From NCBI GenBank assembly GCA_003171295.1, contig PMYF01000206.1, forward strand, positions 1 to 8,249: DNA of 8,249 nt, in the 5' to 3' direction. Within the stretch, counting starts at the first letter, position 1. Every line of letters starts with the position of its first letter. Under the pieces are notes generated by a model that ran no database searches, had not been told where the DNA came from, and saw only the letters and a program-made list of their open reading frames with translations. Positions 1-5,570 of the stretch are shown in pieces. The stretch comes from Acidobacteriota bacterium. GTDB lineage: Bacteria; Acidobacteriota; Terriglobia; UBA7540. The translations under genes were made by a program, and so were the position numbers.

Positions 1-105
1 TCTAAATTCTGACATCCGGCAGAGACTCGCCATTCCGGGGTGCAAGGTGAACCTGTGTCATAAACTATCGGGCGTCTTGCCCGTGCTCTTGCCGCTCCCC
101 GAAGC

Positions 106-151
106 GCGGGCGTCCTCGCCCGCCACCGTAGGGGCGCTGCTTGCGCGCCCC
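106..151. repeat. Two adjacent GC-rich hairpins
   Basis: Two perfect 7-bp inverted repeats sit side by side. The first has arms at 106-112 (GCGGGCG) and 117-123 with a 4-nt loop. The second has arms at 131-137 (GGGGCGC) and 145-151 with a 7-nt loop. Neither is followed by a T-run, so they do not look like intrinsic terminators. Their form resembles the dispersed intergenic palindromes elsewhere in this window. A copy count in the source genome would settle whether they are a repeat family. Confidence 0.5.
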
Positions 152-520
152 GTGAGTTTGGGCACGGCACTGAGGCGCGCCCCTCCGCGCGGCGGTCGCG
201 GAAAACCCCTGCACTCAAAAACCCCGCTGCAGCGTTGCATGCTGAGGCGGTCAGGCGTACATTATCGCTCGGTCGGTAATTGAAAACGAGCGCGTAGCGC
301 ACAGTTTGTGCAGTTCAAACTCTGCGGCTCTTAAGCTGGGGTCAGCTTCACATTTGTGCAATACTATCAATTGAAATGGTCTTGCGGCACACCGGTGGTG
401 ACGAATTCTAACAAAGAACCGCAGAGTAATGCGCTGCTGCGCATAACTCTGCCCGCTCTTGCCGGTTTGAGGCCGTGGTCGCTCGATGAAGACGGAAAAG
501 TGAACGGGGTTCATACGTCA

Positions 521-527
521 AGGGGGG
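521..527 (+). promoter_or_regulatory. Ribosome binding site for the zinc-motif gene
   Basis: The purine run AGGGGGG lies 8 nt before the GTG at 536. This decides the start, because the in-frame ATG at 356 has no comparable upstream site and adds 60 residues with no recognisable motif. Confidence 0.6.
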
Positions 528-535
528 CTGGTGCC

Positions 536-1351
536 GTGAGAGATATATGGTACGGCGATAATCGTGATTTGGTGAAATGGGGCGTTCTGCTCAAACTCGC
601 CAACCTGCACGGTGCAAGCAGGATTGTGCAGGTTGCGTACTATCGACCAGAAACCATCGAGATCGACGGTGTCGGATACCCTATGCCCGATGCTGTCATG
701 GCGCATTTTTCACGAAGCGTGATGGACATCGTCCGGTTAAACGTCGGCGACTCCCCAAGCGTTCAAATAAACCTCGTCAATTCACCGCTTTCGAGTCGTG
801 ATGCATATATGCGGAAGGTGCTGGAACAATTAGCGGCGCTTTCAGTTTCCCCTGATTCGCCTTGCATCATTTTCCTCGATCCGGACACTGGGCTTGAGCC
901 GCCGAAGGCCAAACCCGGATTGCAGCACGTTCTCGAATCGGAGCTGACTGAAATATGGAACGTAATGCGCGGGAATGATGTCCTAGTCTTCTATCAGCAC
1001 GGGCCTCTCGTCGCGAAGGGTGCATCGTGGATTGAACCTAAGCAGAGGCAGTTCGAGTGCGCGCTCGGTCTTTCCAAGGGTGCTGCAAAGATGGCGCGGG
1101 GCAAAGTAGCTACCGACGTCGTTTTTTTCTTTGCTCAGAAATCACCGGCAACAGACCGAACTAAAACGGTCCAAAATGTGTGTCCCGAATGTGACCATAA
1201 GTTCAAGGGCAACGGATTTGATGGAATCGACGCTCATTGGCGGGCCCGACACGAACACATTATGCCGTACAAGGAGGCATGGCTGTTAATCAAATCGGGC
1301 GGGTGGCGCAGACATCGCCTTTTGATGTCTGCGAGTTCGCGTAGCTGGTAG
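536..1351 (+). CDS. Uncharacterised protein with C-terminal C2H2-type zinc-binding motif
   Basis: The protein is 271 residues from a GTG start. I prefer this start because an AGGGGGG ribosome binding site lies 8 nt upstream and because MRDIWYGDNRDLVKWG reads like a natural N-terminus; the frame is open back to an ATG at 356. I recognise no catalytic family. Visible features are a hydrophobic strand followed by an acidic cluster, IIFLDPDTGLEP (about 111-122), a second strand DVLVFYQHGP (148-157), a third VVFFFA (195-200), and a C-terminal motif Cys216-x2-Cys219-x14-His234-x4-His239 that would fit one zinc. The strand-and-acid pattern could suit an alpha/beta nucleotide-binding or nuclease-like fold, but this is only a guess. 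The gene looks less GC-rich than the sugar genes downstream, which suggests separate ancestry. Its last 14 or so codons lie in a palindromic repeat-like sequence, so the C-terminus may have been altered by repeat insertion. Confidence 0.75.
   Translation: MRDIWYGDNRDLVKWGVLLKLANLHGASRIVQVAYYRPETIEIDGVGYPMPDAVMAHFSRSVMDIVRLNVGDSPSVQINLVNSPLSSRDAYMRKVLEQLAALSVSPDSPCIIFLDPDTGLEPPKAKPGLQHVLESELTEIWNVMRGNDVLVFYQHGPLVAKGASWIEPKQRQFECALGLSKGAAKMARGKVATDVVFFFAQKSPATDRTKTVQNVCPECDHKFKGNGFDGIDAHWRARHEHIMPYKEAWLLIKSGGWRRHRLLMSASSRSW
1307..1333. repeat. Hairpin inside the 3' end of the zinc-motif gene
   Basis: A perfect 10-bp inverted repeat has left arm CGCAGACATC (1307-1316) and right arm GATGTCTGCG (1324-1333), with a 7-nt loop. 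It is still coding and ends 15 nt before the stop codon. There is no T-run, so a terminator role is doubtful. The sequence style matches dispersed intergenic repeats rather than coding DNA. Confidence 0.6.
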
Positions 1352-1370
1352 CGCGGACTTGGTGTGTAAG

Positions 1371-1408
1371 TCTGCGGCTTTTCCGTCCCCAAGGGTCAGA
1401 GCCGCAGA
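1371..1408. repeat. Inverted repeat downstream of the zinc-motif gene
   Basis: A perfect 9-bp stem is formed by TCTGCGGCT (1371-1379) and AGCCGCAGA (1400-1408) around a 20-nt loop. The large loop and the lack of a U-tract argue against an efficient intrinsic terminator. It may be part of the same repeat block as the hairpin at 1307-1333. Confidence 0.45.
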
Positions 1409-1477
1409 GGTGAAGACCCACTCTGCATTGCAATATCGTAATTTCTTGTTTTCTTGGCAAACATTCTTCGTCGTGTG

Positions 1478-1529
1478 TGTAGGGCCACCCCTTGGGGTGG
1501 CCTAGGCCGGGGCCAGCCCCGGCCCTACA
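1478..1529. repeat. Nested cruciform-type palindromic repeat
   Basis: Two perfect 9-bp hairpins stand next to each other: GGCCACCCC/GGGGTGGCC (1483-1491, 1494-1502, 2-nt loop) and GGCCGGGGC/GCCCCGGCC (1505-1513, 1516-1524, 2-nt loop). The outer edges also pair perfectly over 9 bp: TGTAGGGCC (1478-1486) with GGCCCTACA (1521-1529). The unit can therefore fold as a three-way or cruciform structure. This is the layout of a REP/BIME-like or very small MITE-like dispersed element. Confidence 0.7.
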
Positions 1530-1674
1530 AGACCCCGCGTCATGTTTGGTTGCGGCTCCGCCGCGCTGTACTACCCCCTTTGCCCAGCCGCCTGGCGATG
1601 TGAAATCGCCGCTACGCCACCAAAGTGACCCACTACCGAATGATGAACCCAGATGCAAAACGCACCCTTTGCGG

Positions 1675-1680
1675 TACAAT
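1675..1680 (+). promoter_or_regulatory. Possible -10 element for fucI
   Basis: TACAAT matches the sigma-70 type -10 consensus at five of six positions and would start transcription roughly 20-25 nt before the fucI ATG. No good -35 hexamer is seen at the usual 16-18 nt spacing, so the call is tentative. Confidence 0.3.
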
Positions 1681-1691
1681 TGTGCCGCTTC

Positions 1692-1700
1692 AGGAGGAGG
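1692..1700 (+). promoter_or_regulatory. Strong ribosome binding site for fucI
   Basis: AGGAGGAGG ends 9 nt before the ATG at 1710. It fixes the fucI start there rather than at the in-frame ATG at 1653, which lies upstream of this site. Confidence 0.85.
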
Positions 1701-1709
1701 CGAAAAGTC

Positions 1710-3527
1710 ATGGCGAAAATTACGGGCATGAAGGGGACTGGACCGCATAAGCGTTTACGAGGGACGTTACCGAAGATTGGAATTCGGCCGGCGATAGATG
1801 GGCGTGAGAAGGGAGTCCGGGAATCGCTGGAAGGACAGGTTATGGGGATGGCGAAGGCCGCCGCAGCATTCCTCGAGAAACATCTGCGGCACCCCAACGG
1901 TATGCCGGTGGAGTGCGTCGTGGCCGACACTTGTATTGGCGGCGTCGCGGAGGCTGCCGAGTGCGCCGACAAGTTCGCCCACGCGGGTGTAGGAGTATCG
2001 TTAACGGTCTCCCCGTGCTGGTGCTACGGGTCAGAAACGATGGACATGGACCCGCTCCTTCCCAAAGCGGTGTGGGGCTTCAACGGCACGGAGCGCCCGG
2101 GCGCCGTTTATCTGGCGGCGGTGCTGGCCGGGCACAACCAGAAGCGCTTGCCCGCCTTCAGCATTTACGGGCGCGACGTGCAGGATTCCACGGACAGCTC
2201 GATTCCCGCCGACGTGCAGGAGAAACTGCTGCAATTCGCGAAAGCGGGCCTGGCCGTGGCGGAGATGCGGGGCAAGTCCTATCTCTCCCTGGGCTCCGTC
2301 TCCATGGGCATCGCCGGTTCGATGGTGAATGCCGATCTCTTCCAGAATTACCTGGGCATGCGGAACGAATACGTGGACATGTCGGAGTTCACCCGGCGGA
2401 TCGAGGAGGGAATCTTTGACCCGGAAGAGTTCGGGCGCGCCGCGGCCTGGGTAAAGGACAATTGCCCGGAAGGTCCCGACTTGAATCCGCCGGCCCACCA
2501 GAAGTCCCGCCAGAAGAAGGATGCCGATTGGGCCACGGTGGTCAAGATGACCTTGATTGCGCGGGACCTGATGGTGGGCAATCCGCGCCTCGCCGCTCTG
2601 GGTTACGGGGAAGAGGCCCTGGGGCGCAACGCCCTGGTGGCAGGTTTTCAGGGGCAGCGGCATTGGACGGATCACGCCCCCAACGGGGACTTCATGGAAG
2701 CCATGCTCAATTCCTCCTTTGACTGGAATGGCATCCGCGAGCCTTTTGTGTTTGCCACCGAAAACGATTCCCTCAACGGGATTGCCATGCTCTTCGGGCA
2801 CCTGCTGACGGATACCGCGCAGGTCTTCGCCGATGTGCGGACTTACTGGAGCCCGGCGGCCGTCAAACGCGTAACCGGCAAGACCCTGGCAGGTAAAGGC
2901 AGTGGAGGCATTATCCATTTGATTAACTCCGGCGCCGCCACACTCGACGCCACGGGATTGATGAGCAAGGACGGCCAGCCCGCGCTGAAGCCTTTCTGGG
3001 AGATTGCGCCGGAAGAAGTGGGCCGTTGTCTGGACGCCACGTTGTGGTGCCCGGGGAGGCTGGAATACTTCCGGGGAGGCGGCTACTCCTCGCAATTCGT
3101 GACCCAGTGCGAAATGCCGGTGACCATGTCCCGCCTGAACTGGATTGCGGGTCTGGGACCGGTTCTGCAACTCGCCGAGGGCTATACCGTGGACCTGCCG
3201 AAGGATGTCAACGGGATCTTGGACAAGCGGACCGATCCCACTTGGCCCACCACCTGGTTTGCGCCGCTGCTCACGGGCAAAGGTCCCTTCCGCGACGTCT
3301 ACTCCGTGATGTACAACTGGGGCGCCAACCACGGGGCCTTGAGTTACGGGCATATCGGCGACAAACTGCTGGCGCTCGCCGCGTTGCTGCGCATCCCGGT
3401 TTCGATGCACAACATCGACGAAGAGAGAATCTTCCGGCCCAGTGCCTGGAGCGCCTTTGGAACTCACGATCCGGAAGGCGCTGATTACCGCGCCTGCGCG
3501 AACTTTGGCCCGCTTTACGGAAGGTAG
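1710..3527 (+). CDS. fucI: L-fucose isomerase
   Basis: This 605-residue cytoplasmic ketol-isomerase interconverts L-fucose and L-fuculose; the family usually also acts on D-arabinose. The match to the E. coli FucI sequence as I know it is strong throughout: PKIGIRPAIDGR near residue 21, the conserved SPCWCYGSETMDMDP block (101-115), WGFNGTERPGAVYLAA (122-137), SIPADVQEKLL (164-174), and GFQGQRHWTD (312-321). The metal ligands known for E. coli FucI (Glu337, Asp361, His528) correspond to Glu351 in FATENDSLNG, Asp375 in VFADVRTYW and His541 in NWGANHGAL. The C-terminus DYRACANFGPLYGR is also typical. The length is close to the E. coli enzyme (591), with about 14 extra N-terminal residues. A strong ribosome binding site supports the ATG at 1710. 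It lies upstream of a second isomerase on the same strand, 286 nt away, so co-transcription is possible but the repeat array between them could interrupt it. Confidence 0.97.
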   Translation: MAKITGMKGTGPHKRLRGTLPKIGIRPAIDGREKGVRESLEGQVMGMAKAAAAFLEKHLRHPNGMPVECVVADTCIGGVAEAAECADKFAHAGVGVSLTVSPCWCYGSETMDMDPLLPKAVWGFNGTERPGAVYLAAVLAGHNQKRLPAFSIYGRDVQDSTDSSIPADVQEKLLQFAKAGLAVAEMRGKSYLSLGSVSMGIAGSMVNADLFQNYLGMRNEYVDMSEFTRRIEEGIFDPEEFGRAAAWVKDNCPEGPDLNPPAHQKSRQKKDADWATVVKMTLIARDLMVGNPRLAALGYGEEALGRNALVAGFQGQRHWTDHAPNGDFMEAMLNSSFDWNGIREPFVFATENDSLNGIAMLFGHLLTDTAQVFADVRTYWSPAAVKRVTGKTLAGKGSGGIIHLINSGAATLDATGLMSKDGQPALKPFWEIAPEEVGRCLDATLWCPGRLEYFRGGGYSSQFVTQCEMPVTMSRLNWIAGLGPVLQLAEGYTVDLPKDVNGILDKRTDPTWPTTWFAPLLTGKGPFRDVYSVMYNWGANHGALSYGHIGDKLLALAALLRIPVSMHNIDEERIFRPSAWSAFGTHDPEGADYRACANFGPLYGR

Positions 3528-3591
3528 CGGGCCAGGGCACGCCGGATTGAGTAGTGTCCTAATTTGAAAAGTTGCGCTTGAGGGCGTTGGG

Positions 3592-3724
3592 AAGGGGGTC
3601 GGAGCTTTAGCTCCGACATGATAGGGCCGCACGCAGTCGGGGGCTTTAAGCCCCTGAAGCTTCAGGGCCTAAAGGCCCCGTTTGAAGTTCTGGCTAATGT
3701 CGGACCTGAAGGTCCGACCCCCTT
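3592..3724. repeat. 133-bp palindrome array with terminal inverted repeats
   Basis: The ends are perfect 12-bp inverted repeats: AAGGGGGTCGGA (3592-3603) and TCCGACCCCCTT (3713-3724). Between them lie successive palindromes: GTCGGAGCT/AGCTCCGAC (3598-3617), GGGGCTT/AAGCCCC (3640-3654), the perfect 12-mer CTGAAGCTTCAG (3654-3665), GGGCCT/AGGCCC (3665-3678) and GTCGGACCT/AGGTCCGAC (3699-3718). Loops are 0-2 nt. This looks like a compact non-autonomous repeat element or REP/BIME-type cluster. I see no flanking target-site duplication. It encodes nothing I can support. Confidence 0.75.
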
Positions 3725-3742
3725 TCTGGAACTCACTTCACC

Positions 3743-3817
3743 ATGGCAGAATACTACCCCGGACTGCCGCACGGCGCTACGGGAGAGATCTCCGAGGAAG
3801 AAACGGGCAAACCATGA
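3743..3817 (+). CDS. Possible 24-residue micro-ORF coupled to the second isomerase
   Basis: An ATG at 3743 opens a 24-codon frame that starts MAEYYPGLPHG, is acidic near its end (EISEEE), and stops at TGA 3815-3817. It overlaps the ATG of the next gene by 4 bp in an ATGA arrangement typical of translational coupling. There is no clear ribosome binding site upstream of 3743, which begins soon after the palindrome array. The only Shine-Dalgarno-like sequence for the downstream gene (AGGAAG, 3795-3800) lies inside this ORF. It could be a leader peptide, a leftover of a disrupted gene, or chance. Confidence 0.3.
   Translation: MAEYYPGLPHGATGEISEEETGKP
3795..3800 (+). promoter_or_regulatory. Weak, distant ribosome binding site of the second isomerase
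   Basis: AGGAAG ends 13 nt before the ATG at 3814, farther than the usual 5-9 nt. With such a spacing, initiation may rely partly on coupling to the overlapping upstream micro-ORF. No better site or start is seen nearby. Confidence 0.4.
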
Positions 3818-5250
3818 CCACGGCCATTGGTGTTTTCTCGGTGGGTTTTGATCGATACTGGCCGCAGTTTGCGGGATTGCGCGACCGACTGGAGCGCTAC
3901 CGGGAGGATTTTGAAGCCGGGCTCAAGCGGCTGGGCGTGGAGGTGGTTTCCGCCGGCCTGGTGGATTCGGTTTCCGCCGCGCGGCGGGCCGGAGAGTTGC
4001 TCGCCGCGCGGCAGGTTGATCTGGTCTTTGGTGATGTCACCACGTACGTGCCTTCCTCCGTCGTGTTGCCGGTTATGCAAATCGCCAAAGCGCCCCTCGT
4101 CCTGGTGGGGCTGCAGCCTACACCCGGAATGGACACGGCCACGGCGACCACAGTCGATCAACTCGAACACGACAACAGCACTTCCCTTCCGGAAATTGTC
4201 TATGCCCTGGGGCGGGCCGGCTTGCCGCCACTCGACGTGGTGTTCGGCATGCTTCACGACGATGCGCGCGCCTGGACCCGGATTGCCGAGTGGACGCAGG
4301 CCGCGCAAGCCGCCCACCGCTTGCGCCGTGCCCGCATGGGTTTTCTGGGGCACGCCTTCGAGGGCATGCTCGACATGAACGCTGACCCGACGATGTTTAG
4401 TGCGGAGTTGGGTATGGCGGTCGAGATGATCGAAATGTGTGATCTGAAAAAGTGTGTGGATCAGGTGACGGCGGAGCAGATCACCGGCATGGAAGAAAAG
4501 ATTCGGGAATTTTTCTGTTTTCCTCTTCCGGGCGCCGATGCCATTGCCGGGCCCGTCACTCCGGAAGGCCTGCGCTGGTCCGCCCGCGTGGCCGTGGGGT
4601 TGGAACATTTGATGAGCGATTCTTCGCTCGACGGGCTCGCTTATTACTACCGCGGCCTTAACCACAACGACTACCAGGAAATCGTGGCCGGAATGATTGT
4701 GGGGAACTCTCTGCTGACGGCGCGCGGCATTCCCGTGGCGGGCGAGGGAGATCTGAAAAACTGCGTCGCGATGATGGTCATGCATGAGCTGGGCGCGGGA
4801 GGATCATTTGCAGAGTTGCATCCTGCGCACCTGCTCGACAATTACGTTTTTGTCGGGCACGATGGGCCCGGCCACGTCGCCATCAGCGGCGAAAAACCCG
4901 CCTTACGAGGGTTGGCACTTTATCATGGCAAGTTCGGCCAAGGCGTGTCGGTGGAGTTCAAGGTCAAGAACGGGCCCGTCACCATTCTCGGCGTAAGTGT
5001 GGGCGCCGCGGGCCATCTCAAGTTTGTCGTGGCGGAAGGGGAATCCATCCCGGGGGCCATTCCGGCTACCGGCAACACGAACACCCGCGTCCGTTTTGCT
5101 CCCGATGTTGCCACCTTCATCGAGAACTGGTCCCTGGCCGGCCCGACGCACCATTTTGCGTTGGGGGTTGGCCACAAGCTTTCTTGCATTCAAAAAGTTG
5201 CCAAGTTGTTGGGGATCGACGTGGAGGTGGTGTCCCGCTCCCACCTCTGA
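3814..5250 (+). CDS. L-arabinose/L-fucose isomerase superfamily protein
   Basis: This 478-residue protein begins MTTAIGVFSVGFDRYWPQF, typical of the alpha/beta N-terminal domain of the fucose/arabinose isomerase superfamily. It probably catalyses an aldose-ketose interconversion in the cytoplasm using a divalent metal. E. coli AraA ligands Glu306, Glu333, His350 and His450 have plausible counterparts here: Glu311 in GEGDLKN, Glu334 in SFAELHP, His349 in VGHDGPGH and His446 or His447 in GPTHHFAL, with similar spacing. The overall length is close to AraA (500), but the sequence is diverged enough that I do not name the substrate; L-arabinose, L-fucose, D-arabinose or a rarer sugar are all possible. 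The frame stays open upstream to 3682, but the N-terminus fits 3814. Its pairing with fucI suggests that the locus handles two related aldoses or that one enzyme covers a different anomer or epimer. It is not a duplicate of FucI, being much shorter and of another subfamily. Confidence 0.87.
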   Translation: MTTAIGVFSVGFDRYWPQFAGLRDRLERYREDFEAGLKRLGVEVVSAGLVDSVSAARRAGELLAARQVDLVFGDVTTYVPSSVVLPVMQIAKAPLVLVGLQPTPGMDTATATTVDQLEHDNSTSLPEIVYALGRAGLPPLDVVFGMLHDDARAWTRIAEWTQAAQAAHRLRRARMGFLGHAFEGMLDMNADPTMFSAELGMAVEMIEMCDLKKCVDQVTAEQITGMEEKIREFFCFPLPGADAIAGPVTPEGLRWSARVAVGLEHLMSDSSLDGLAYYYRGLNHNDYQEIVAGMIVGNSLLTARGIPVAGEGDLKNCVAMMVMHELGAGGSFAELHPAHLLDNYVFVGHDGPGHVAISGEKPALRGLALYHGKFGQGVSVEFKVKNGPVTILGVSVGAAGHLKFVVAEGESIPGAIPATGNTNTRVRFAPDVATFIENWSLAGPTHHFALGVGHKLSCIQKVAKLLGIDVEVVSRSHL

Positions 5251-5285
5251 GGCTGGAGGGGTTGAGGTTTCGACCCGAGGAGGCG

Positions 5286-5377
5286 CTGTCATTCTGAGCG
5301 AAGCGAAGAATCTCTGCATTTGTGGAATCAGGCAAATGCGGAGATCCTTCGTCGCCTTCGGCTCCTCAGGATGACAG
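5286..5377. repeat. 92-bp MITE-like near-palindromic element
   Basis: The terminal inverted repeats are CTGTCATTCTGAG (5286-5298) and CTCAGGATGACAG (5365-5377), 12 of 13 matching. Centrally, GCATTTG (5316-5322) pairs with CAAATGC (5333-5339), and much of the sequence between is also roughly self-complementary (the GCGAAGCGAAGAATCT side against the AGATCCTTCGTCGCC side). The style matches dispersed GTCATTCTGAGC...GCTCCTCAGGATGAC repeats that I associate with Acidobacteriota and Verrucomicrobiota genomes. There is no coding capacity and no obvious target-site duplication. Confidence 0.75.
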
Positions 5378-5400
5378 TGTTAGCGGTTTTCCGCAGCCTG
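5345..5400 (+). repeat. Left copy of a 57-bp inverted repeat flanking the Tat-protein cassette
   Basis: This segment is the right end of the MITE-like element plus a 23-bp extension that ends TTTTCCGCAGCCTG. It matches the reverse complement of 8193-8249. Over 5361-5400 the only differences are one substitution and one single-base indel. Similarity begins to fail at the opposite copy's window-edge end. Confidence 0.8.
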
Positions 5401-5423
5401 CGTGACCCCGGCACTGAGGACCC

Positions 5424-5570
5424 ATGCCCAAGCCGGGTCATTTCCGATGGTGGATCGCCCTGTTCTTGTTCCTTGCCGCTGGCTTCGCGGTAATCCTGCT
5501 GACCATAAAGAAAACCCGGCCGCTCGTATGCGTCGAAAACCAGCTTGACTGCAAGGAGAACGGGATATGA
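5424..5570 (+). CDS. 48-residue single-pass membrane micro-protein
   Basis: This short gene encodes a basic N-terminus (MPKPGHFRWW), one strongly hydrophobic helix (about 11-28, IALFLFLAAGFAVILLTI), then a KKTR stop-transfer-like cluster and a short tail with two cysteines (Cys36 and Cys43). It would sit in the inner membrane with one transmembrane segment; the positively charged residues on both sides leave the topology uncertain. I recognise no family. Its TGA at 5568-5570 overlaps the ATG of the Tat protein by 4 bp (ATGA), a strong sign of translational coupling, and the Tat gene's ribosome binding site lies within its 3' end. Its own Shine-Dalgarno candidate, GAGGA, is only 3 nt from the ATG, shorter than ideal. 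It may assist export or anchoring of the Tat protein, but that is inference from position only. Confidence 0.62.
   Translation: MPKPGHFRWWIALFLFLAAGFAVILLTIKKTRPLVCVENQLDCKENGI
5553..5558 (+). promoter_or_regulatory. Ribosome binding site of the Tat-signal protein
   Basis: AAGGAG lies 8 nt before the ATG at 5567, an ideal spacing. It is embedded in the last codons of the membrane micro-protein. Confidence 0.85.

Larger units (their letters stand above)
1..535. other. Gene-free leading region
   Basis: I see no convincing gene here. One plus-strand frame is open from base 2 to 283, but over 90-210 it only reads through low-complexity GC-rich hairpin DNA and has no recognisable protein motif. 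Apart from the two hairpins at 106-151 there are short inverted repeats at 299-311 (GCACA/TGTGC) and 333-348 (AAGCT/AGCTT). The stretch 356-535 is open in the frame of the next gene, but I place that gene's start at 536. The start of the window may hold the 3' flank of an unseen upstream gene. Confidence 0.5.
1352..1709. other. Repeat-rich intergenic region upstream of fucI
   Basis: This 358-bp gene-free stretch contains at least three inverted-repeat structures: 1371-1408, the nested cruciform at 1478-1529, and a 6-bp stem at 1594-1610 (GGCGAT/ATCGCC, 5-nt loop). It ends with a possible -10 element and the fucI ribosome binding site. Reading frames crossing it on either strand encode only repeat DNA and are not supported as genes. 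Confidence 0.65.
3528..3813. other. Intergenic region between the two isomerase genes
   Basis: Positions 3528-3591 show no clear gene, promoter or T-tailed terminator. Positions 3592-3724 are a palindrome array with terminal inverted repeats. The remainder contains a 24-codon micro-ORF that overlaps the next gene's start. The open frame from 3682 to 3813 that precedes the second isomerase runs through the repeat array and is unlikely to be translated. Confidence 0.55.
5251..5423. other. Intergenic region carrying a MITE-like element
   Basis: This 173-bp stretch is occupied mainly by the element at 5286-5377 and its extension to 5400. No terminator with a T-run and no convincing promoter is visible. 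A short GAGGA lies just before the ATG at 5424. Confidence 0.5.

Noticed and set aside
47..283. 78-codon plus-strand frame near the window start
   Set aside because: It reads through the GC-rich hairpins at 106-151, has no ribosome binding site or recognisable motif, and is best explained as chance.
321..1408. Direct repeat TCTGCGGCT at 321-329 and 1371-1379 as attachment-like ends around the zinc-motif gene
   Set aside because: Only 9 bases match exactly and the flanks diverge, so this is not strong enough to call insertion-site ends.
1290..1748. Minus-strand frame across the intergenic repeats upstream of fucI
   Set aside because: It is made almost entirely of hairpin DNA and overlaps the fucI start and the end of the zinc-motif gene.
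3528..3600. Intrinsic terminator after fucI
   Set aside because: No GC stem followed by a T-run is present directly after the stop; the first clear stem starts at 3598 and lacks a T-tail.
2031..3632. Long 533-codon open frame on the minus strand opposite fucI
   Set aside because: It lies antisense to the strongly conserved fucI sequence. The translation is Arg/Gly/His-rich without motifs, as expected from a shadow frame in GC-rich DNA.
3592..3724. CRISPR array
   Set aside because: The palindromes differ from one another and there are no equal repeats separated by regular unique spacers.
3754..4785. 343-codon minus-strand frame opposite the second isomerase
   Set aside because: It is antisense to a gene with conserved metal ligands. 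Its composition is that of a shadow frame and no domain is seen.
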